Shown here one piece after another: positions 6,698-14,016 of a stretch of 20,442 bases of DNA. The translations under genes and the position numbers were made by a program. Numbering within the stretch: the first letter of the stretch is position 1; every line of letters begins with the position of its first letter. Source of the stretch: CAJYAN01 sp046484825 (GTDB lineage: Bacteria > Pseudomonadota > Gammaproteobacteria > UBA6429 > Thiohalophilaceae); NCBI GenBank assembly GCA_046484825.1, contig JAWOIE010000189.1:1-20442 (forward strand), in the 5' to 3' direction. Under the pieces are notes generated by a model. The model ran no database searches. It was not told the DNA's origin and worked only from the letters and a program-made list of their open reading frames with translations.

Positions 6698-7398
6698 TGC
6701 GGCTGGTTGTTAAATCCCACCACCCCTGGAAGAATCGCCTGCTGGCGTTATTGGTCAGTCTGGCCCTGCTCATGGCGGCCTGGTCGCTGTTTGAGTATGG
6801 CCGCTACAGTGCGGGTTTTGATAGTCGCGAAGCGGCGGAGCTACGCTCGGTCTGGGTAGAGACTCGAGACAGCCTCGAAGCCACCATCGACCAGTTGCGC
6901 GCCGAAAAGGCTATCCTGGAGCGTGCCTCGCAAATCGAGCGCGGCGCCTACAGCGAGCTCGATGAAACCCTGCGCCAGCTACAGGCCGAAATTCTCGAAC
7001 TCAAGGGCGAACTGGCCTTTTACCGTGGTATTGTCTCACCCCGTGATGCCGCCCGTGGCCTGCATTTACAGAACGTCGAGCTGGAGCCCAATGGTCAGCC
7101 GGAGGGCTATCGCTACAAGATCATTTTGACCCAGGTGCTTAAAAATGACAGGGTGGTTTACGGGCGCGTCAATGTTGCCGTCGAGGGTACGGTGGATGGC
7201 GTGCCGGTGAGTTTGAATTTGTCTCGGCTGACCGAGAATTCGGTCAAGGAATTAAATTATCGTTTTAAGTATTTTCAGAGTCTCGAAGGCGATATTCGCC
7301 TGCCCGCTGAGTTTCAGCCCCGGCGGGTGCGGGTTGAGGTATTACCCGGTGGGCGCCAGGAAGACGAGATAGTAAAAACCATCAACTGGCCTGTTTAG
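6697..7398 (+). CDS. DUF6776-like membrane-anchored coiled-coil protein
   Basis: A 233-residue protein of unknown function. It has a short basic N-terminus, one hydrophobic helix (about 14-31), then a long charged coiled coil (about 45-105: heptad-like L/A/I spacing through QLRAEKAILERA and LRQLQAEILELKGEL). It ends in a compact, mostly beta C-terminal domain (YRYKIILTQVLKND, GVPVSLNLSRLTE, RVRVEVLP). This suggests a single-pass inner-membrane protein with a periplasmic coiled coil. Family assignment is from memory of proteins found in this position in other gammaproteobacteria, between argC and bactofilin. The start overlaps the argC stop by one base, and the next gene begins 24 bases later. 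A joint role with bactofilin in envelope organisation is inference only. Confidence 0.7.
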   Translation: MRLVVKSHHPWKNRLLALLVSLALLMAAWSLFEYGRYSAGFDSREAAELRSVWVETRDSLEATIDQLRAEKAILERASQIERGAYSELDETLRQLQAEILELKGELAFYRGIVSPRDAARGLHLQNVELEPNGQPEGYRYKIILTQVLKNDRVVYGRVNVAVEGTVDGVPVSLNLSRLTENSVKELNYRFKYFQSLEGDIRLPAEFQPRRVRVEVLPGGRQEDEIVKTINWPV

Positions 7399-7422
7399 GC
7401 CCAGCGAAGGAGAAGACGACGG

Positions 7423-7845
7423 ATGTGGGGAAACAAGAAAAAGCCTAGGCAGACAGCACAAATCGATTCGCTGATTGGCCAGAATACGGAAATCCACGGT
7501 GACGTCATTTTCAGTGGCGGCCTGCATGTGGACGGCAAGGTCAAAGGCAATGTGGTGGCTTCGGGCAATGAACAGGAGTCGGTTCTGACCCTGAGCGAGC
7601 GTGGTACGATCGAGGGCGAGGTCAAGGTCCCCAACGTCGTTATTAATGGCACCATTATCGGTGACGTCCACGCCCTGACGCACGTCGAACTGGCCGCCCA
7701 GGCACGGGTCCATGGTAATGTCTATTACAGTCTTATCGAAATGGCCATGGGTGCCGAGGTCAACGGTAATCTGGTGCATCGCCCGGATCAGTCTGTGGTC
7801 TCTATCAAAAAGAGAGAGGACAAATCAGGTTCCGCGGATTCTTGA
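7423..7845 (+). CDS. Bactofilin (polymer-forming cytoskeletal protein)
   Basis: Bactofilins polymerise without nucleotide into membrane-associated filaments that position cell-wall enzymes and shape cells. The 140-residue protein has a disordered basic N-terminus (MWGNKKKPRQ) and a right-handed beta-helix core. The core shows the repeating short-strand pattern IHGDVIFSGGLHVDGKVKG, GTIEGEVKV, INGTIIGDV, ARVHGNVYY and AEVNGNLVH. The C-terminal tail KKREDKSG is charged. AAGGAGA lies about 10 bases upstream of ATG 7423. It follows argC and the coiled-coil membrane gene in a likely three-gene operon. In other bacteria bactofilins often sit beside M23 peptidases. Here the M23 gene is about 6 kb away, on the other side of the gltA block. 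Confidence 0.9.
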   Translation: MWGNKKKPRQTAQIDSLIGQNTEIHGDVIFSGGLHVDGKVKGNVVASGNEQESVLTLSERGTIEGEVKVPNVVINGTIIGDVHALTHVELAAQARVHGNVYYSLIEMAMGAEVNGNLVHRPDQSVVSIKKREDKSGSADS

Positions 7846-7877
7846 TAAACGCCCCCGGGGTTCCCATAATAAGTAGC

Positions 7878-7900
7878 AGCCGTAGCTATTGGTTACGGCT
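7878..7900 (+). terminator. Weak hairpin between bactofilin and erpA
   Basis: AGCCGTA (7878-7884) pairs perfectly with TACGGCT (7894-7900) across a 9-base loop. The following ATTCTGCTATTCTT is T-rich but interrupted, so it may be a weak terminator for the argC operon or a structure in the erpA leader. Confidence 0.4.
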
Positions 7901-7941
7901 ATTCTGCTATTCTTAGTAATGTTATTGTGTGGAGAAGTATC

Positions 7942-8292
7942 ATGACGGCAGCAACAATTGACGAAAGTGCTCTGGTTTTTACCGACGCAGCGGCCAGCAA
8001 GGTGAAAAGGCTGATTGCGGAAGAGGGTAACGACAACCTCAAACTGCGGGTCTTTGTCACAGGAGGCGGTTGCTCCGGTTTCCAGTACGGCTTCACCTTT
8101 GATGAAAATGTGCAGGACGGTGATACCCAGGTGGACAACGACGGTGTCTCGGTACTGGTCGACCCCATGAGTTACCAGTATCTTACCGGCGCCGAGATTG
8201 ACTACAAGGAAGACCTGGAGGGTTCGATGTTTGTCATCCGCAACCCCAATGCCACCACGACCTGTGGTTGTGGCTCTTCCTTTTCTGTGTAG
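7942..8292 (+). CDS. erpA: Iron-sulfur cluster insertion protein ErpA
   Basis: ErpA is an A-type carrier that delivers Fe-S clusters to apoproteins, including isoprenoid-synthesis enzymes. It is 116 residues, normal length. The three conserved cysteines are present: Cys44 in GGGCSGFQYG, and Cys108 and Cys110 in the C-terminal TTCGCGSSFSV, closely matching the ErpA tail. The segment VLVDPMSYQYLTGAEIDY is also typical. ATG 7942 has GGAGA 6 bases upstream; an in-frame start five codons earlier would leave no Shine-Dalgarno. It sits alone between the weak hairpin upstream and a strong terminator downstream, so it may be monocistronic. Confidence 0.94.
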   Translation: MTAATIDESALVFTDAAASKVKRLIAEEGNDNLKLRVFVTGGGCSGFQYGFTFDENVQDGDTQVDNDGVSVLVDPMSYQYLTGAEIDYKEDLEGSMFVIRNPNATTTCGCGSSFSV

Positions 8293-8308
8293 ACACAGAT
8301 TTTTTGCG

Positions 8309-8345
8309 AAGGCAGGTGGCGGCAAAACCGCCGCCTGCCTTTTTA
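8309..8345 (+). terminator. Strong intrinsic terminator after erpA
   Basis: AAGGCAGG and GGCGG on the left arm pair with CCGCC and CCTGCCTT on the right arm, with one T-G wobble between the two blocks and a CAAAA loop. TTTTT follows at once. It separates erpA from gltA, so gltA probably has its own promoter in 8346-8407, where I see no clear consensus. Confidence 0.88.
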
Positions 8346-8407
8346 ATTTAACGCTATCGCTAACCGCCGTGTGCCAGGCGTGACGCACAGTACTACAGGG
8401 TCTCCTA

Positions 8408-9562
8408 ATGAGTGAATACCTGCCAGGTCTGGCCGGGGTACCGGCAACCCAGTCGAACATTTCTGACATCGATGGCGAGAAGGGCATCCTTGCCTATCGC
8501 GGCTATCCCATTGAGCAACTGGCGCAACACAGCACCTTTGAAGAGACGTCCCTGTTATTGCTTGACGGCCACCTGCCATCGCAGCCCGTACTGGATGCGT
8601 TTGACACCAAACTGCGCCGCAATCGTCAGGTGCAGTACCATATCACCGACCTGATGAAGACCTTTCCGCCCACGGGGCACCCCATGGAAATGCTGCAGAC
8701 CTCGGTGGCGAGTCTGGGCATGTTTTATCCCAGTAGCGAGTGCCTGACCGGCGGCAGCTGTGAAGACCAGTACTACATCCACAACATGACGGTCAAAATC
8801 CTCGCGCGCATGGGCACGCTGGTGGCCATGTGGGAGCACATCCGCCAGGGTTATGAACCGCCGCAGCCGCGCAGTGACCTGTCCTATGCGGAAAATTTTC
8901 TCTACATGCTCAATCGGGAAGACCCCGACCCGCTGCTGGCGCATATCATGGACGTCTGTCTGATCCTGCATGCCGAGCACACCATCAATGCCTCGACCTT
9001 TTCGGTCCTGGTCAATGCCTCGACCCTGGCCAGCCCCAACAGTGTGATTGCCGCTGCCCTGGCGGCGCTCTCCGGGCCCTTGCACGGTGGCGCCAACCAG
9101 AAGGTGGTGGAGATGCTCGATGAAATCGGCTCACCGGCGAATGCCGAGGCCTACATCGACAAGCGCCTGGCCAATAAAGAAGTCATCTGGGGCATGGGCC
9201 ATCGCGAGTATAAAACCAAGGACCCGCGCGCCAAGATCCTGGAAAAACTGGTCGACCAGCTCATGGAGGCGCGCGGTGGCGCGGTCAATCCCATGTTTGA
9301 AATCGCCAAAAAGGTGGAGGCGATCTGTGAAGACCGTCTGGCGAGCAAGGGGGTCTATGCCAATGTCGATTTTTACTCGGGTATTCTCTATACCGAGATG
9401 GGCATCCCGGCGGACCAGTTCACCGCCATTTTTGCCATCGCCCGCTCCGCCGGTTGGCTGGCGCACTGGCGCGAACAGCTCAGCGATAACCGTATTTTCC
9501 GCCCCACCCAGGTCTATACGGGTGAGCCCGTGCGCGACTACACCCCCATTGCGCAGCGCTAA
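8408..9562 (+). CDS. gltA: Citrate synthase (short bacterial type)
   Basis: Condenses acetyl-CoA and oxaloacetate to citrate, the entry step of the TCA cycle. The 384-residue protein has the catalytic triad in context: His226 in SGPLHGGAN, His265 in WGMGHREYKTKDPRA and Asp321 in NVDFYSGILY. The LHAEHTINASTF helix, the C-terminal AGWLAHWREQ and the RPTQVYTG tail are also typical. At 384 residues it is shorter than the hexameric Gram-negative GltA (about 427), fitting the short dimeric type that also includes 2-methylcitrate synthases. No prp genes are near, so citrate synthase is preferred. ATG 8408 follows AGGGTCTCC. A second ATG at 8412 is out of frame. No other TCA gene is adjacent. Confidence 0.9.
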   Translation: MSEYLPGLAGVPATQSNISDIDGEKGILAYRGYPIEQLAQHSTFEETSLLLLDGHLPSQPVLDAFDTKLRRNRQVQYHITDLMKTFPPTGHPMEMLQTSVASLGMFYPSSECLTGGSCEDQYYIHNMTVKILARMGTLVAMWEHIRQGYEPPQPRSDLSYAENFLYMLNREDPDPLLAHIMDVCLILHAEHTINASTFSVLVNASTLASPNSVIAAALAALSGPLHGGANQKVVEMLDEIGSPANAEAYIDKRLANKEVIWGMGHREYKTKDPRAKILEKLVDQLMEARGGAVNPMFEIAKKVEAICEDRLASKGVYANVDFYSGILYTEMGIPADQFTAIFAIARSAGWLAHWREQLSDNRIFRPTQVYTGEPVRDYTPIAQR

Positions 9563-9680
9563 CAGGGGCTATCTGTATGATATTAAAGAGTTTTTATCTT
9601 CAGCATTAACATCTCCTGCTAAGTTACGAATTTCGTTAAGTTTTTCCTCTATTTGCCGATTCCTATTACGGGTATTCCCG

Positions 9681-9705
9681 CCCGCCACCCACATGGCGGG
9701 TGGCG
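9681..9705 (+). terminator. Two mutually exclusive hairpins after gltA
   Basis: CCCGCCA (9681-9687) can pair with TGGCGGG (9694-9700). Alternatively CGCCACCC (9683-9690) can pair with GGGTGGCG (9698-9705). Both stems are perfect and share bases, so only one can form at a time. TTGTTGCGT follows, a poor U-run. Probably the gltA terminator, less likely a switch. Confidence 0.45.
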
Positions 9706-9795
9706 TTGTTGCGTCTGAAAACGGGGAGCGCGCTAGCTCCTCGCAGACGCGGTTCGCTCGAGTGGTTAGCGACGATGACAGGATGGCGCAGGACA

Positions 9796-10698
9796 ATGAG
9801 TATTTTTCAGTTCAACAACAAGGGTGGCTCCGGCCGAGGGGTTGCCCGCCTGCTCGCGCTGCTGCTGGGCTGCAGTCTCGTCTGGTCGACCCCCCTGCGG
9901 ACGGTAGCGACGGACACATTGGTCCTGGGGGTCTTTCCGCGCAAAGGTTTTAGCCAGACCCTGGAGCAGTTCACACCGCTGGCTGAGTATCTCTCCCGGC
10001 AATTGGGTCGGGAGGTCGTACTCAGGAGCGGGCGCAACTTCGCGGAGTTCTGGCATGGCGTGGAGCAGCGCCAATATGATCTGGTGCATTACAACCAGTA
10101 TCACTACGTCCGTTCCAAAAAGTCCTTTGGATATGAAGTCATTGCCAAAAATGAGGAGTTTCATGAGTCCACCATCAGCGGTGCCCTGTTGGTGCGACGG
10201 GACAGCGGGATTGAGACACTCGCCGACTTGCGGGGCAAGAAGGTCATTTTTGGCGGCGGGCGGCGCGCCATGCAAAGTTATATTGTGGCCTCGTATCTGC
10301 TCCAAGAGGCGGGTCTGCAACCGTCCGATTATGAATACGCCTTTGCCAGCTCACCGTTGAACGCTATTTTTGCCACCTATTATCGCCGGGCCGTGGCGGC
10401 CGGTTCAGCCGATCTCAATCTGCAACTGCCCATGATTAAAAAACGCATCGATACCACGCAGCTCAGGGTGCTGGCAAAGGGGGAGCCCCTCGCACACCTT
10501 CCCTGGGCCGTGAAGGCCGATCTGCCCGAGCCACTGAAACAGCAGCTAAGTCAGTCATTGACGACCTTGACCGCGGCGCCGGAGGGCAGGGCCGCATTAA
10601 AAAGTGCGGATCTGACCGATATCCTGCCGGCCATTGACGGCGAATACGATGCGCATCGCAGGATGATCTTGCGGGTACTCGGCGAGGACTACGAATGA
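9796..10698 (+). CDS. PhnD-like periplasmic substrate-binding protein
   Basis: A 300-residue protein of the phosphate/phosphite/phosphonate-binding (PhnD) type-2 periplasmic family. The N-terminus GRGVARLLALLLGCSLVWSTP is a signal peptide. The mature part starts DTLVLGVFPRKGFSQTLEQFTPLAEYLSRQLGREV, the family's opening, then DLVHYNQYHYV, LADLRGKKVIFGGGRRAMQSYIVASYLLQEAG and a C-terminal helical region. I chose ATG 9796 (AGGA just upstream) over the longer frame from 9700. No ABC permease or ATPase lies nearby. The stop overlaps the start of the GGDEF-EAL gene (ATGA), so it is more likely the ligand sensor for that protein than a transporter part. The ligand is unknown and may not contain phosphorus. 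Confidence 0.86.
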   Translation: MSIFQFNNKGGSGRGVARLLALLLGCSLVWSTPLRTVATDTLVLGVFPRKGFSQTLEQFTPLAEYLSRQLGREVVLRSGRNFAEFWHGVEQRQYDLVHYNQYHYVRSKKSFGYEVIAKNEEFHESTISGALLVRRDSGIETLADLRGKKVIFGGGRRAMQSYIVASYLLQEAGLQPSDYEYAFASSPLNAIFATYYRRAVAAGSADLNLQLPMIKKRIDTTQLRVLAKGEPLAHLPWAVKADLPEPLKQQLSQSLTTLTAAPEGRAALKSADLTDILPAIDGEYDAHRRMILRVLGEDYE

Positions 10699-12881
10699 AA
10701 CTGTGGTACTGGCGAACACGGGCCGTGCGCTGGCTCCATAGTCTGGGGGGCAAGTTTATTCTTCGGGTCGCCGGGGTGTTGATGATCACCATGGGGATTA
10801 TTGGCACAGTCAATTACCAGGCGCAAAGCCAGTATGGGCTGGATTTGTTGCAGACCAAGGGCGCATCACTGGGGCATTTTATGGCGTCGGTCAGCGCCGA
10901 GGCGATTCTCGCCTACGACTATGTCACCCTGAGCAACTATGTTCGGGAAGTCAGCCAGGAGCAGGATGTCGTCTATATCGTGATTACAAGCGCCGAGGGT
11001 CATCACCTGGCATCGTATCTCAATGAAGACAGTGATTTTATCAGTACGCTTGAGGAGCAACGCAAAGACGACCTGGTGATTGGCGCCGTGGAACGTCTTG
11101 CCCGGGACGCGAGGATCCTGAAGGTGGCGACGGATATCGTTTTCAATGCCAGGCGGATTGGTCAGATTGAAATTGGTCTGGATCGTTCTCAGGCCGAGCT
11201 GATGGCACAGGAAACCCTGGTCCGGCATCTTATGAATAACATCGTGCTTCTCATCATGATGGCGCTCTCGATCTATATCGTTTTTCGTTATAGCACCCTG
11301 CAACCCATTCGGCTGTTAATGCAGGGCGCGGCGCGGGTCGCCTCCGGTCGGCTCGATACCGACGTACCCATCGGTACACGGGATGAGATGGGTAAACTGG
11401 CCAGAGCGTTCAATATGATGATGCGCAGTCTGCAGGCGAGCCTCGCCGACAAGGATGCGGCCTTTCAGAAGTTACAGGAGCTCAACCAGTCACTGGAGCA
11501 GCGCGTACATGAACGTACCCTGGCCTTGCAGACCGTCAATCATGAGCTCAAACACCTGGCCCTGCACGATGCCCTCACGGGTCTGCCCAATCGTGTCCTG
11601 ATTCAGGACCGGCTTGAACACAGTGTCGTCGACGCGCGTCGACGCCAGAGCCCTTTTGCCGTGTTCATGATCGACCTGGATCGTTTTAAAGAAGTGAATG
11701 ATACCCTCGGCCACAACGCCGGTGATCAAATGCTGGTGCAGGTGAGTCAGCGCCTCAGCAAGGCGCTGCGCGAGGCGGATACGGTGGGTCGCCTGGGGGG
11801 CGATGAGTTTGCCGTCATTGTCAATGACGTCAATGTCGATGCCAGTATTATCGTCGCCAGCAAGATTCTGCAGGCCTTTGAGCAACCCTTTAGCCTGGAA
11901 CGAATAGAACTGAGCGCCACGCCCAGTATTGGCGTGGCCATATACCCGGAACATGGCGAGACGCCCCAGGCCTTGCTCAAGAGTGCCGATATTGCCATGT
12001 ATGTCGCCAAACAGCACAAGGAAGGCTTTTGTATTTATCACCCGAGCAAGGACTTTCACAGCGAACAGCGCCTGACGCTCACCAGCGAGTTGCGCAAGGC
12101 CCTGAGCGACAATCAATTACGCCTGTACTATCAACCAAAAATTGACCTGCAACGGCAACGCCTGGTGGGGGTCGAGGCGCTAGTACGCTGGCAGCACCCG
12201 GAAAAAGGCATGATCAACCCGGATGATTTTATTCCCCTGGCGGAACAGACCGGGTTGATCAAACCCCTGACCCATTGGTTGCTTGAGAAAGCCCTGTCGG
12301 ACTTGCAGTCCTGGCAGAAAAAGGGGCTGAGTCTGACGGTGGCGGTCAATCTCTCGGCCCAGAACCTGCAGGATGCGCAGTTCATCAGCTATCTGGCGGA
12401 TCGGTTGCGCCAGTATGAGACCCCAGCCGGCCGTCTGGTGCTGGAGGTGACCGAAACGGCCCTGATGCACCACACGCAGCGGGCCATTGAAATCCTCAGG
12501 CAACTACGACACCTGGGGATCCGGCTTTCTATTGATGACTTTGGTGTGGGCTATTCATCGTTCAGCTATTTGAAGCAACTGCCCGTGGACGATATTAAAA
12601 TCGACAAGTCATTTGTGATGGATATCGGTCGGGACAATGACGATGCCGTGATTGTGGAATCGATCATTGCCCTGGCACATCACCTGGGACTCCAGGTGGT
12701 GGCGGAGGGGGTGGAGAACACTAGCGTCATGAAACAGTTGTTAGACTGGGGTTGTGACCTGGCGCAGGGCTATTACATCAGCCGTCCGCTGCCGGAAGCC
12801 GAACTCATGTTGTTTCTGGACAAGCTCGGTAGCGGTATGAACTTCCCGGTGTCGTCCCCTGCCCTGGTGCGTCAGACCTGA
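10695..12881 (+). CDS. Membrane GGDEF-EAL protein (c-di-GMP synthesis and/or breakdown)
   Basis: A 728-residue inner-membrane signalling protein. Order: TM1 (about 22-42), a periplasmic sensor of about 140 residues, TM2 (about 183-203), HAMP (about 204-257), a coiled coil (about 255-285), GGDEF and EAL. The cyclase motif GGDEF (368-372) is intact, and RxxD five residues earlier (READ) is the product-inhibition I-site. The phosphodiesterase motif EAL (494-496) is intact, with NLSAQNL, DDFGVGYSS, KIDKSFV and VVAEGVE also present. Both activities are possible. Translation is coupled to the PhnD-like gene by a 4-base overlap, so periplasmic ligand binding probably controls c-di-GMP through the periplasmic loop and HAMP; that link is inference. 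Confidence 0.92.
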   Translation: MKLWYWRTRAVRWLHSLGGKFILRVAGVLMITMGIIGTVNYQAQSQYGLDLLQTKGASLGHFMASVSAEAILAYDYVTLSNYVREVSQEQDVVYIVITSAEGHHLASYLNEDSDFISTLEEQRKDDLVIGAVERLARDARILKVATDIVFNARRIGQIEIGLDRSQAELMAQETLVRHLMNNIVLLIMMALSIYIVFRYSTLQPIRLLMQGAARVASGRLDTDVPIGTRDEMGKLARAFNMMMRSLQASLADKDAAFQKLQELNQSLEQRVHERTLALQTVNHELKHLALHDALTGLPNRVLIQDRLEHSVVDARRRQSPFAVFMIDLDRFKEVNDTLGHNAGDQMLVQVSQRLSKALREADTVGRLGGDEFAVIVNDVNVDASIIVASKILQAFEQPFSLERIELSATPSIGVAIYPEHGETPQALLKSADIAMYVAKQHKEGFCIYHPSKDFHSEQRLTLTSELRKALSDNQLRLYYQPKIDLQRQRLVGVEALVRWQHPEKGMINPDDFIPLAEQTGLIKPLTHWLLEKALSDLQSWQKKGLSLTVAVNLSAQNLQDAQFISYLADRLRQYETPAGRLVLEVTETALMHHTQRAIEILRQLRHLGIRLSIDDFGVGYSSFSYLKQLPVDDIKIDKSFVMDIGRDNDDAVIVESIIALAHHLGLQVVAEGVENTSVMKQLLDWGCDLAQGYYISRPLPEAELMLFLDKLGSGMNFPVSSPALVRQT

Positions 12882-12890
12882 CAGGACCCA

Positions 12891-14000
12891 TCACGCAGGA
12901 TAGATCCCCCCGAGAATGCGATCCTGTCTCGCCCCGGTCACGGAGCTGAGGCTGACGGTCTCGTGATTAAGGGTCTTACGCGCCAGCCAGGCAAAGGCCA
13001 TGGCCTCCACATAGTCCGGGTCAATGCCGAGGCTGGCGGTGGAGGCAAGGGTGACGTCGGGCAGACAGGCCTGCAAGCGTCTTCCTAACTCAAGATTGTG
13101 GACACCGCCACCACAGACAAACAGGTGTGTGGTCGCCGGTGCGTAGCGGAGCAGGTCATTGGCGACGCTGCGTGCGGTGAGCTCTGCCAGCGTCGCCTGT
13201 ACATCAACCGCGCGAATGTCGCTAAAGGCATGCAGTTTTTGTTCTAACCACGACAGGCGAAAATAGTCGCGTCCCGTGCTCTTGGGGGCCGGCAGGGCAA
13301 AGTAGGGGTCGTTGAGGCAGGCCTCCAGCAGAGCCTGGTGGACCTCGCCCTGTGCGGCCCACTGCCCGGCGTCATCGTACTCCTGTTGTCGGCACTGCTG
13401 TATCCAGTCATTGAGCAGGCAATTGGCCGGCCCGGTGTCGAAGCCGAGGACGGCCTGCCTGGGGTCTGCCGCCAACAGGGTCAGGTTGGCAATACCGCCA
13501 AGGTTGAGTACGGCACGCGCCTCACCGGGCAAACGGAACATGGCGGCATGGAAGGCCGGCACCAGTGGTGCCCCCTGGCCACCCGCGGCCATATCGCGAC
13601 GGCGAAAATCCGCTACCGTGGTGATGCCGGTGCACTCGGCGATAATGTTGGGGTCACCAATCTGCAGGGTGGTGGGGGTCGTGCCGCCAGGGTAGTGGCG
13701 AATGGTCTGGCCATGGCTACCAATGGCGGTGATGTCGTTGGCCGAATAAGAGGTGTTTTCCAGCAGTCGCTGGACACTGTGGGCAAACAGGTGACCGAGC
13801 CGGACATCACAGTCGGCGTAGTGGTCCAGTTCGTTCGCTGCGGGGGCATTAAACGCCAGCAGGCGAGATTTTAGCTCAGCGGGGATGTCGACATGCAGTG
13901 TGGCCAGCGCCACGGCCTGCTGTTCATCAATCTCGGCCAGGACGGCGTCAATGCCATCGACACTGGTTCCGGAGATCAAACCAATATAGCGGCAGGCCAT
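12891..14000 (-). CDS. anmK: Anhydro-N-acetylmuramic acid kinase
   Basis: AnmK cleaves and phosphorylates 1,6-anhydro-MurNAc from peptidoglycan turnover to MurNAc-6-phosphate, in the cytoplasm. The 369-residue protein opens ACRYIGLISGTSVDGIDAVL, with the ATP/substrate GTSxDGxD signature. It continues with GSHGQTIRHYP, FRRRDMAAGGQGAPLVPAFH, NLGGIANLT, GFDTGPANCLLNDW and the C-terminal VCGGGVHNLELGRRL. I chose ATG 14000; the longer open frame upstream runs into the peptidase gene. It starts 16 bases after the M23 peptidase stop, so the endopeptidase and recycling kinase are co-transcribed. The convergent GGDEF-EAL gene ends 9 bases away. Confidence 0.94.
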   Translation of the reverse strand: MACRYIGLISGTSVDGIDAVLAEIDEQQAVALATLHVDIPAELKSRLLAFNAPAANELDHYADCDVRLGHLFAHSVQRLLENTSYSANDITAIGSHGQTIRHYPGGTTPTTLQIGDPNIIAECTGITTVADFRRRDMAAGGQGAPLVPAFHAAMFRLPGEARAVLNLGGIANLTLLAADPRQAVLGFDTGPANCLLNDWIQQCRQQEYDDAGQWAAQGEVHQALLEACLNDPYFALPAPKSTGRDYFRLSWLEQKLHAFSDIRAVDVQATLAELTARSVANDLLRYAPATTHLFVCGGGVHNLELGRRLQACLPDVTLASTASLGIDPDYVEAMAFAWLARKTLNHETVSLSSVTGARQDRILGGIYPA

Positions 14001-14016
14001 GGCAGCGTCTTGGGGA

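Noticed and set aside
9569..9796. 75-residue minus-strand frame after gltA
   Set aside because: Half of it crosses the gltA 3' hairpins and its composition changes abruptly in the middle; kept only as an AT-rich island finding.
9048..9953. 301-residue plus-strand frame over gltA and the PhnD-like gene
   Set aside because: Shadow of gltA in another frame; Arg/Ser/Pro-rich and overlaps the catalytic region of citrate synthase.
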